Below, piece after piece: positions 52,011-59,785 of a stretch of DNA of 64,000 nt (position 1 is its first letter; each line of letters opens with the position of its first letter). The notes beneath the pieces are model-generated. The model did no database searches. It saw nothing but the letters and a program-made list of their open reading frames with translations, and had not been told where the DNA came from. Source of the stretch: Thalassovita mediterranea (GTDB lineage: Bacteria > Pseudomonadota > Alphaproteobacteria > Rhodobacterales > Rhodobacteraceae); the NCBI RefSeq assembly GCF_001458435.1, contig NZ_CYSF01000019.1, positions 1-64,000 on the forward strand, given 5' to 3'. A program made the position numbers and the translations under genes.

Positions 52011-52598
52011 ATGTCGCGCGCAAAACGTCTCTCAGATGCGGAACGCATGAAGATCGTTCGCGAGGCTGCGGAAGGTGTCTCGACATCTGTGCTGGCGGAG
52101 CGGTTTGGCGTGTCTGTGCGGGCGATCCAGTACACGCTCAAAGCCGATGCCGAGCGCCAGGCCGATGCTGCGATCCCAGTCTCAGCGGTCAGTGTGAAGG
52201 TCACGGCTGCGGAGCTTGCGGCGCTCGACGAGGTGCTGGCCGAGGCCGGGATCGAGAGCCGTGCCGAGGGGCTCAGGCGGCTCATTCAGGCGGCAGGCGG
52301 GGTGTTCGTTCCGGACGCGCAGATGGCAGCAGAGATGGCGCGCTACCGCGCCTCTCTGCACGAGGTCGGTAATGGGGTCGCGCAGATCGCCAAGCAGATG
52401 GCGCAGGCCAACCGGCAGGGGCAGGGGCAGGGGGCTGGCCCGGAGTTTACCGAATTGCGCCTTGCGCAGATGCGCGGGCTGGCGCGGTTCATCCTGGATG
52501 CCGCTGACGAGATCGATCTGCTTCTGCGCCGCCGTCGAGACGCGATGCAGCTGCAGGCCACGGCCGCGCTGAGGGAGTTTGCCCATGCGGCTGAATGA
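52011..52598 (+). CDS. mobC: MobC-like relaxosome accessory protein
   Basis: 195 aa. An N-terminal HTH (LSDAERMKIVREAAEGVSTSVLAERFGVSVRAIQYTLK) is followed by a MobC-type region (SVKVTAAELAALDEVLAEAGIESRAEGLRRLIQ, HEVGNGVAQIAKQMAQANRQ) and a helical end. MobC proteins help the relaxase open DNA at oriT. It overlaps the relaxase start by 14 bases and is next to the candidate oriT. The HTH fusion is unusual and may make it self-regulating. Confidence 0.8.
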   Translation: MSRAKRLSDAERMKIVREAAEGVSTSVLAERFGVSVRAIQYTLKADAERQADAAIPVSAVSVKVTAAELAALDEVLAEAGIESRAEGLRRLIQAAGGVFVPDAQMAAEMARYRASLHEVGNGVAQIAKQMAQANRQGQGQGAGPEFTELRLAQMRGLARFILDAADEIDLLLRRRRDAMQLQATAALREFAHAAE

Positions 52599-54918
52599 TG
52601 CCGTCCATGCCGTCACGGGCGAGGTCTTCCGGGATGGCTGGAGCCGCATCCGGGGCTCGATGCAGGGGCTGCACGTGGCCAAGCAGAAGCAACTCGTGCG
52701 TGCTGCAGCCGGGCACCGGCCGGCGGTCTTCAAGGCGATCCGGGGTGGCGGCACGCACACGAAATCGCAGCTGATGAACCAGCTCGATTACCTCACCACC
52801 AAGTCCACCCATATCGTGGACAGTAGCGGGTTTCTGGATGGTAAGGCAAAGCTCGAGGCGGCAGACATCAAGGATCTGACCGAGCGCTTCGCCAAGCGGT
52901 GGGATGCGGGCTTCAAGCCCAAGCTGGGACAGACCACACACATGCTCATGTCCTTCCCTATCGGCACGCGCGGGGAGGATGTGCGCGACATTGCGACGGA
53001 TGTGGCCGAGCGGTTCTTCCAGACTGATAAGGGGCATTTCGATTACATCATCGCGGTGCATGAGGACCGCGATCACCCCCATGCGCATCTGGTGCTGAAC
53101 CGCCGCTCGCAGGAAGGCGAGTTCTTCTTTCTGGGGCGCAACCACCGCTTCAACTACGACGATTTCCGCCTCGCCATGGTCGAGGAGGCGGAGAAGTACG
53201 GCGTGCGGCTGGAAGCCACGCGGCGGGTGGAGCGCGGGGTTGTGCATTACCCAGCCCGCACCAGCGAGGTTTACGCCGCGAAAGAAGAGGGCCGCGCGCC
53301 TGTTGAGCGGGAGCGTGTGGGGCAGGATCTGACGCGGACGCTGGCGGAGATCGCCAACACCAGAACCGTCTACCATTCGCTTGCCGCAGAGGCCTCCCGG
53401 GAGGCCCGGGAAGACATCGCCGCGGCACTCTTCCGCGCGGGCGAGGTGCTGACGCATGGCGGACAGATGGACCGAACAGGAGATGTGTATATGGCCGAGG
53501 ATCAGAGTTTCGAAGATCTGAGAAGCCTCTATGCGGAAAAGCTCGCGCGGGTGCAGGGCATGATCGCAGAGAAGTCTGACGCGGAACGTCCCATGCTGGA
53601 AAAGCGCCTCATCGAGATCCAGACGCAGGTCCAGCACATGCAGCCTCTCGGTGTGCGATCATCCACGCTGTCAGAGACCCCCTCGAAGGGCGGGATCTAT
53701 TCCGAAGCCAATATCGACGCCAGCCAGCGCGAGCGTCTGGCAGAGCCCGATCTGAGATCGCGCATTGACGCGGCACTACGGGGCACCGGGATCAGCACAT
53801 CGGAAGTGGTGGCCCGGATCGAGACGGGCGCCTCAAATGCAGCGCTCGAGCATCAATGGATCGCCAATGATCTCTCCAAAGTGGCTGAGGCGCGGGATCT
53901 GAACCTCGAGCGCCGCGCCGATTTGGAACAGGCGCGCGACATTCTCAATGACGTGCATGTCGCGCTCGGCACGCTGCTGGAACGGGCGAACGTGCTGCGC
54001 CGGGATGGTGTCATGGAAGCGGAACCGGTCAGCGAGCAGTTCCATTATCATGAGGGCGCGGTCCGGGCGATGGAAGGGACAATCCGTCAGGAGATGCGCG
54101 CAGACGGCCTGACAGCGCAGCAGATCGAGGACCGGGATTGGGAGGTTGTCTCAAGGGCGGAGCGCCGTATCGAGACCGAGCAGCGCGCGTATCTCGCGGC
54201 ACACCCGGATCTGCTCGCACGCCCTGGCGATGTGATTGACCGGTCTGAGCCCTACAGGGAGACCATCACCGATGCGCCCCGCGCCAGCGAGATCAGCCGC
54301 GAGGTCGACCGCATCATGGAGGCACGCGACATCCGCATGCCCGTTGCAGATGCAGTCACGGATGACTTGCGCGCGCGCTATCCGGACATGCCGTCCCACC
54401 TCGCCCGCGGGCTCGGTGCGACCTACGCTGCCGTCGTCGAGATACGCGACACGGAGGCCATCAATCAGGTCCGCCGCGAAACCGAGATGCGCGACGGGCT
54501 CGGGTCTGGCACGCGCGCCGCACTCCTCGCAGCCCGCGGTGAAACTGCGCCGCAGTCTGCCCGTACCGACCGCCTTGCAGACGAGATTGCGCATGTTCTG
54601 GACCATGAGCGGGCGGGGGAGTTGTCCGCGCCCTTCGAGACCGAGGCGGAGCGGGACGCTTTCCGGGGCGATATCGCGCGGGTGCTGGATGACCCTCAAC
54701 TTGAGAGGCTCACATCCGGCGACGCCGATGCGCTGGAAAAGGTTCTCGAGGACCGCCTCGACCGGCTCTATGTGGCCAAGGTCTACCTTCAATCCGATGC
54801 CGCCACGGCCAATACCGAGGCCCTGCGCCAGGTGGTCGATGATCTTGCCGACACCGAATATGAAAAACACCGCACGACAGACGTGGATGGCGAGACCGAG
54901 CGGGGCCAGGTCCATTGA
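52585..54918 (+). CDS. VirD2-type (MOBP-like) relaxase
   Basis: 777 aa from the ATG at 52585. The catalytic Tyr is likely in NQLDYLTTKS (about residue 68). The metal-binding histidine triad is in AVHEDRDHPHAHLVLNRR (about 150-168). The large C-terminal part (about 250-777) is helical and charged, without a helicase domain, and may carry the secretion signal. It nicks oriT and pilots the single strand into the recipient. It lies between mobC and traG with overlapping ends. Confidence 0.9.
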   Translation: MRLNDAVHAVTGEVFRDGWSRIRGSMQGLHVAKQKQLVRAAAGHRPAVFKAIRGGGTHTKSQLMNQLDYLTTKSTHIVDSSGFLDGKAKLEAADIKDLTERFAKRWDAGFKPKLGQTTHMLMSFPIGTRGEDVRDIATDVAERFFQTDKGHFDYIIAVHEDRDHPHAHLVLNRRSQEGEFFFLGRNHRFNYDDFRLAMVEEAEKYGVRLEATRRVERGVVHYPARTSEVYAAKEEGRAPVERERVGQDLTRTLAEIANTRTVYHSLAAEASREAREDIAAALFRAGEVLTHGGQMDRTGDVYMAEDQSFEDLRSLYAEKLARVQGMIAEKSDAERPMLEKRLIEIQTQVQHMQPLGVRSSTLSETPSKGGIYSEANIDASQRERLAEPDLRSRIDAALRGTGISTSEVVARIETGASNAALEHQWIANDLSKVAEARDLNLERRADLEQARDILNDVHVALGTLLERANVLRRDGVMEAEPVSEQFHYHEGAVRAMEGTIRQEMRADGLTAQQIEDRDWEVVSRAERRIETEQRAYLAAHPDLLARPGDVIDRSEPYRETITDAPRASEISREVDRIMEARDIRMPVADAVTDDLRARYPDMPSHLARGLGATYAAVVEIRDTEAINQVRRETEMRDGLGSGTRAALLAARGETAPQSARTDRLADEIAHVLDHERAGELSAPFETEAERDAFRGDIARVLDDPQLERLTSGDADALEKVLEDRLDRLYVAKVYLQSDAATANTEALRQVVDDLADTEYEKHRTTDVDGETERGQVH

Positions 54919-54926
54919 GCGCCGCC

Positions 54927-56927
54927 ATGGGCAAGGCCTGGATCGCCACGGGCGTCCTGCTGGTGACGCTGGTGACCGGGGCCATGGGCTATACCATCGC
55001 CTCGGCGGTGCTGACCTACCAGGATCTCGGGTTTGGGGCCGAGATCGACTTTGCCTATATCGCGCAGAACTACATGGCGATCCTCGATCGCCGCCCGGAG
55101 GACGCCCAACTCATCCACCTGATCATCGGCAGCTTCGCCGCCGCCGGCCTCATGCTGAGCCTCGCCCTCTCGGGGTCCGCCCTGACACGCTTTGGCCAGA
55201 CCCATTGGCAGACTGCGCGCGAGATGAAGGCCAATGGCTTCTTCGGGGCGCCGGGCACCGGGTTCATCCTCGGCAAGCTGGGGACGCCCGGCTCCCGCGC
55301 CAATTACATTTGCTCCAAGGTCTTCCCCCATGCGCTGATCGTGGCCCCCACGGGCCGCGGCAAGACCACGGGCTTTGTCATTCCGAACCTGCTGACCTGG
55401 CAAGGCTCCGCCGTGACGCTCGATGTGAAGGGCGAGTGTTTCGAGGCCACGGCCCGGCACCGCGCGGCGCAAGGTGACAAGGTTTATCGCTTTGCCCCCA
55501 CCGATTGGGAGGGCAAGCGCACGCATCGTTACAACCCGCTCCTGCGCATCTATCAACTGAAAGATCCCGCGCGCCAGCAGATGGAACTGCAGCTTCTGGC
55601 GACGCTGTTCCTGCAGAGCGACAATGACCGGGTGCAGGGCCTCCTCAAGGGCGGGATCGATCTCTTCGTGGCGGCAGGGCTCTTGGCCTTCCAGCGCAAG
55701 CGCCCCACCTTGGGCGAAATCTACCGCATCGCGGCCTCGGGTGGGAACAAGCAGAAGGAGTATTTCGCGCGGGGCCATGAGGTGGACAACAGGGCCGCCA
55801 AGCTGATCTTCACGCGGCTGGCTTCGACCAACAACGATACGCTGACCTCTTACGTCTCGCTCCTGATGACCTCTGGGCTCGATCAATGGCAGAACCCTGC
55901 CATCGATGAGGCGACGGCGGTGTCGGACTTTGACTTCCGCACGATCCGGAAAAAGCCCTTTTCGGTCTATCTCGTGGTCCAGCCGCTGATGGTGAAGCCG
56001 CTCGCGCCGCTGATCCGGCTGTTTTTCTCCGATCTCCTCTCTGCCATGCAGGAAAAGGATCCCGGCCCCGACGAACCCTGGCCCGTGATGATCATGCTCG
56101 ATGAGTTCAATCGCCTCGGCAAGATGCCCATCGTGGTCGAGAGCATCGAGACCCTGCGCACCTATCGTGGGCACCTGGCCGTCGTCACTCAGACCATCCC
56201 CGCCCTCGATGAAATCTATGGCGAGAACACCCGCCGCGCGCTACAGGGCAACGCGGGTGTAAAGCTCTACCTGACGCCCTCCGATGAAAAGACAGTCGAG
56301 GAACTGAGCAAGGCGGTTGGCAAGACCACGAAGACCGTCATCACGCGCTCTCAGTCCATCGGCAAGAACCCCTTCGAGGGCCGTAGCCAGTCCACTCGGA
56401 CTGAAGAAAGTTCCTTATTGCCCGAGGATGAGGCGCGCCGCCTACCGCTCGACGAGATCGTCATGGTCATCGATGCCCAGATGCCGGTCCGGGCAAAGCG
56501 GATCCAGTATTTTGATGATCGGCTGTTCAAGGCGATCCACGCGGCACAGACGGGCGAGTTGCCGTTCCCGGAACCGGGGGGAGGGGGCCCGCAGGGTGAT
56601 CTGCCGCTGAGTATGCGCGCCATGCCGATGACACCGCCGCCGGATGGGTCAGGCGGGTCCGAGGCCGACGTTGAGGCTGCACGCCAGGCTGCTGATGGTC
56701 AATCGTCAGGGCAAATCGATGTCGCCCCAACGAAGACTGCGCCTGTCGTTCAAGCCGTTATCGCTGAGGAACACCGACAAATGGAAATGGATTTTGGGGG
56801 CCAGGTCGCGGAAGCCGAGACAGTGGGCGCGGATGATGAGGCGCAGATGCGCTCTGCTGTCGATGGCTTGGACGACATGGAAGCGATGATGCAGGAGGGT
56901 GATGGCGAAAAGCTATTTGCGCGATAG
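54927..56927 (+). CDS. traG: Type IV coupling protein (TraG/VirD4)
   Basis: 666 aa from the ATG at 54927 (a TTG at 54915 overlapping the relaxase stop is an alternative). Two N-terminal transmembrane helices (about 5-25 and 65-85) precede the ATPase: Walker A APTGRGKTTGFVIPNLL, LDVKGECFEATA, Walker B VMIMLDEFNRLGKM, and VTQTIPALDEIYG. It links the relaxosome to the secretion channel. No mating-pair genes are in the window, so the plasmid is mobilisable or has them elsewhere. The tail is acidic and variable. Confidence 0.93.
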   Translation: MGKAWIATGVLLVTLVTGAMGYTIASAVLTYQDLGFGAEIDFAYIAQNYMAILDRRPEDAQLIHLIIGSFAAAGLMLSLALSGSALTRFGQTHWQTAREMKANGFFGAPGTGFILGKLGTPGSRANYICSKVFPHALIVAPTGRGKTTGFVIPNLLTWQGSAVTLDVKGECFEATARHRAAQGDKVYRFAPTDWEGKRTHRYNPLLRIYQLKDPARQQMELQLLATLFLQSDNDRVQGLLKGGIDLFVAAGLLAFQRKRPTLGEIYRIAASGGNKQKEYFARGHEVDNRAAKLIFTRLASTNNDTLTSYVSLLMTSGLDQWQNPAIDEATAVSDFDFRTIRKKPFSVYLVVQPLMVKPLAPLIRLFFSDLLSAMQEKDPGPDEPWPVMIMLDEFNRLGKMPIVVESIETLRTYRGHLAVVTQTIPALDEIYGENTRRALQGNAGVKLYLTPSDEKTVEELSKAVGKTTKTVITRSQSIGKNPFEGRSQSTRTEESSLLPEDEARRLPLDEIVMVIDAQMPVRAKRIQYFDDRLFKAIHAAQTGELPFPEPGGGGPQGDLPLSMRAMPMTPPPDGSGGSEADVEAARQAADGQSSGQIDVAPTKTAPVVQAVIAEEHRQMEMDFGGQVAEAETVGADDEAQMRSAVDGLDDMEAMMQEGDGEKLFAR

Positions 56928-57196
56928 GGTGTTATGCATCGCGTGTCTGTCAGGGAGGGCGGGATGCAGACATTCTCTGCACCTGCATGCATCTTACTGC
57001 AGGTCGGTGAAAGCGGTCATTCAAGCCCGTGAAAATCTAACCAACCATGCTGCACCAGCCATCAAGGTCAGGTATGCGCAGGAAGCGGACTTTGCAAAAT
57101 TGTAGAGTTTGTTGTGGCAGACCCGCGGTTAGATATTGTCAAATTGAGCCGCGTTAGCAACAATTTCGTTGTGCGAGTGAGGATCGATAGAAACGA
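56928..57196. other. Gap between traG and the PIN-like gene
   Basis: 269 bases, no gene. G+C falls clearly from left to right, marking a boundary between transfer backbone and acquired DNA. A palindrome-rich GCACCTGCATGCATC lies near 56990. Confidence 0.5.
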
Positions 57197-58123
57197 ATGA
57201 AACGGCAGCTGGTTTTATACTTAGACAATTGTGTTTTCAGTGAGCTTCTTAAACCTGGCGCTATCGCCATGCGCAGGAACTTTAGCGCCCTGCCACATCG
57301 CATAGCTTTTTCAGACGTCCATATCACTGAGATGCGAAACAACCATGAAGAATATTCAACCTTATTGAATGAGCTTGATGCCGTGTTCGTAAGGAACCCG
57401 GGCCAAGTTCACGAACGGTATGACCCAATTTCAGCGTTGGACACAGCCGTGCCAGAAGAAAGGTTTGCCAACTATTTTGAGTTTTCACCCGCATATGAAG
57501 CATTTGATGAGATGCTAGCGCCTATGCATCACCTTATGGGGGGAAGGCGAGAAAAATCGATGGATCAAGTTGCCCTTGAAACCGAACGAGCGATAACTAA
57601 CTCGTTGATGAATCCCCTAGGTTTTGAGCCTGATGGCAACTCTGGAGAAGTATCCAATGCCTTGAAAAGCGGCACTGAAAGTCTCGCCTCTATAGATGTT
57701 TCCGAGGTATGGCAGACGATAGACACCCAAGTATCCGCCGCAAGAGAAGGCGATCCAATGAGAGAAATGGACCCGGGCGAAAAGGTGCATCACGTACTTT
57801 CAAAGCTTAGCGAAACAGAAAGGCGTGGGTTTATTGAAGAATTTCCTGAAAAGTTCGCGCAGCTTCGAGTTTTAAAAACGGGGGAACTGACTGGCTTTGC
57901 CTTCGCTCTCTTTGGCATGGGCCTAACTAAACGAAAAGGGAAATTCACTGGCCCGCGCCAGACACAAAAATTTGCGGCACAGTTTCGTGACGCTCAACAT
58001 ATTGAAGAAGCCTCTAGATGCGATTGTTTCATAACGTTTGATCAAGACGCCAGCGAACTTGCAGCTTCGACGTTTGCGTATGCTGGTTTTCCAACACAGA
58101 CTTTATTACTGATGAACCAGTAA
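57197..58123 (+). CDS. PIN-like protein with large helical insert
   Basis: 308 aa, lower G+C than its neighbours. The N-terminus LYLDNCVFSELLKP has the first PIN-type acid (DN), followed by ITEMRNN; the C-terminus FRDAQHIEEASRCDCFITFDQDASELA has the later acids typical of PIN-like nucleases. About 180 residues of helical sequence lie between, so the fold is split. PIN domains cut RNA. No antitoxin partner is seen. It may be a stand-alone defence or toxin gene acquired by transfer. The PIN reading is a pattern judgement. Confidence 0.6.
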   Translation: MKRQLVLYLDNCVFSELLKPGAIAMRRNFSALPHRIAFSDVHITEMRNNHEEYSTLLNELDAVFVRNPGQVHERYDPISALDTAVPEERFANYFEFSPAYEAFDEMLAPMHHLMGGRREKSMDQVALETERAITNSLMNPLGFEPDGNSGEVSNALKSGTESLASIDVSEVWQTIDTQVSAAREGDPMREMDPGEKVHHVLSKLSETERRGFIEEFPEKFAQLRVLKTGELTGFAFALFGMGLTKRKGKFTGPRQTQKFAAQFRDAQHIEEASRCDCFITFDQDASELAASTFAYAGFPTQTLLLMNQ

Positions 58124-58537
58124 CGAGAGTCCGTTTTGGGCTGACAGCAGTCATCCGGTGTGATCGATCAGGCTGGTGGCAGGGCATTTTGCGCAAAAAC
58201 CACGGGCTGCATTGCCGCAAGTCTGCTTCGAGTCCAGAGTCCTAGATTCTGCACGCCACGCAAATGACCTGAATCCGCTGCACAAAGCTGTCGTTCGACC
58301 TTTTTCAGCCCCGATTTAAGGGGAAGCTCACGCCGCCGCCGAGTTTTCCCGAAAGCGGCCACTGCTTGCTGGCCTCCGTCGCGTGACAAAATGTTGTCAG
58401 TACGCAAATGCAAATACACGAATTTGTGTGAAGCGAAGATTCTTATTGAACCTCCAGTTGGTGTAGGTTGTACCTGTCTTATGGAGCATGCGGCACATAA
58501 TACGCAAATTGACTATTAGGACGGAGACAAGTTCAAC
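58124..58537. other. Gap with decayed sequence and MerR-type promoter
   Basis: 414 bases. The first 300 hold no supported gene on either strand; the sequence looks like decayed spacer. The last 90 hold the promoter at 58446-58476 for the L,D-transpeptidase. Confidence 0.5.
58446..58476 (+). promoter_or_regulatory. MerR-type promoter of the second L,D-transpeptidase
   Basis: -35 TTGAAC, 19-base spacer, -10 TACCTG. The 15-base core CTCCAGTTGGTGTAG matches the zntA core CTCTAGTTGCTGTAG at 13 positions, so one regulator may bind both. Confidence 0.6.
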
Positions 58538-59200
58538 ATGTTGACAAGACGCCATTTCATCGCAACCACGACTGCTCTTTTTTCAGCCCCGCTGGCGTCG
58601 CCCGCTTTCGCCAACACATGGCCATCTGCGTCGCAAAAGGCTACCTGGGACGCGCAAGTTACTCCAGAAAACTTCGTTCTTGAGACATCTAACCCATGGG
58701 ATCTTGCACCGCGTTTCCTGCCGCAACGGGTCGAGGCGCGGGATGGGCTGGTGCCTGGCGATATCCACGTCGATGCTGTCGCAAGATACCTCTACCACAT
58801 CGAAGAAGGTGGCACGGCGATGCGATACGGCGTCGCGATTGCGCGCGGCAATCTTTATGAACCGGGCACCTATACGGTGCGCCGTCTGGTTGAGTGGCCG
58901 CATTGGACACCCACCCAATCAATGATCGAGCGTGACCCTGTGAACGCCCAGTGGGCTGACGGCATGGAGCCAGGTCCGACAAATGCCCTCGGCTCCCGTG
59001 CGATTTACCTCTACGTGGGCCAGCGTGATACGTATCTACGTATTCATGGCACGCCTCACCCCAGATCGATTGGGGGCCGCGCGAGTTCAGGCTGTGTTCG
59101 GATGGTGATGGCGCATATCAATGCGCTTTATCCAAATGTCGAAATGGGTTCGACTGTATATCTTTACTCCGCTTCGGATAGCGTGCTCTCAACTAGCTGA
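58538..59200 (+). CDS. L,D-transpeptidase (YkuD fold), metal-linked
   Basis: 220 aa. The N-terminal signal (TRRHFIATTTALFSAPLASPAFA) is Tat-like. The YkuD domain ends with RIHGTPHPRSIGGRASSGCVRM, with catalytic His and Cys. It makes 3-3 cross-links or attaches proteins to peptidoglycan in the periplasm. It shares a layout (IERDP, ALGSRAIYL) with the copper-operon enzyme at 9856. Its MerR-type promoter is close to that of zntA, so it is probably induced by the same metal. Confidence 0.88.
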   Translation: MLTRRHFIATTTALFSAPLASPAFANTWPSASQKATWDAQVTPENFVLETSNPWDLAPRFLPQRVEARDGLVPGDIHVDAVARYLYHIEEGGTAMRYGVAIARGNLYEPGTYTVRRLVEWPHWTPTQSMIERDPVNAQWADGMEPGPTNALGSRAIYLYVGQRDTYLRIHGTPHPRSIGGRASSGCVRMVMAHINALYPNVEMGSTVYLYSASDSVLSTS

Positions 59201-59270
59201 CAGTCAAAGCATCGTCGATCACAGCAAACGAATGAAAATGGCTCTGATGAATTTAGGGCCGTTTTCGTTG

Positions 59271-59546
59271 TTACGTCTCAGCGGGCTGTTGAATGCAAAT
59301 GTGACGGCTATCAGAGGTCCTGAGTGGCAGAGGTGTTCTTTCAACCGGGCCATTGTGCATGTACCAAAAGCAATTGTCGTCGGGGCGCAGGAAGGCCGAC
59401 ATAATGTCCTGATTGGGCCCTGCAATTGCAATCACTTCCTCAGGTATAGAACGTGTCGGGCTTGCGGCTTCAGGCTCGGTCATGGTGACCGCGCAAGCGC
59501 TCACGAGCGGTATAAGTGTGAATACGGCTGCACTTCGCTTGATCAT
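59271..59546 (-). CDS. Small lipoprotein of unknown function
   Basis: 91 aa from the ATG at 59546. The signal ends in a lipobox (LVSAC at about residue 18). The mature part contains CFWYMHNGPVERTPLPLRTSDSRHICIQ, with two cysteines that could pair. It is reverse-oriented between the L,D-transpeptidase and zntA. I have no family name for it. Confidence 0.65.
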   Translation of the reverse strand: MIKRSAAVFTLIPLVSACAVTMTEPEAASPTRSIPEEVIAIAGPNQDIMSAFLRPDDNCFWYMHNGPVERTPLPLRTSDSRHICIQQPAET

Positions 59547-59722
59547 CTTTTGGCTCCATTTACCTGAATATTGTTGCTTCGCTGATATGATGAAAGCCAT
59601 ACGATATTCAAGCTTTCCCGCCGTCGGCCTCAAAACTTGCTCCGGCGCGATGTTCGAAGGTGACTATTTGAGGCAGGTTTTCGCGGTTCAAACGAAAATC
59701 GGACGCGTTGTCATTTTTCTTC

Positions 59723-59753
59723 TTGAAGCTCTAGTTGCTGTAGCTCGTATCCT
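59723..59753 (+). promoter_or_regulatory. CadR/PbrR-like promoter of zntA
   Basis: -35 TTGAAG (59723-59728), exactly 19 bases, -10 TATCCT (59748-59753); the spacer core CTCTAGTTGCTGTAG is an imperfect dyad like CadR/PbrR boxes. It is 32 bases before the ATPase start. No MerR-family gene for it lies in this half of the window. Confidence 0.78.
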
Positions 59754-59785
59754 AATCAAAATAGTCGCGAATCTGAGGATAACTC

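Noticed and set aside
58168-58419. An 83-codon reverse frame in the gap after the PIN-like gene
   Set aside because: Arg/Leu-rich with no motif and no ribosome site. It looks like decayed spacer DNA.
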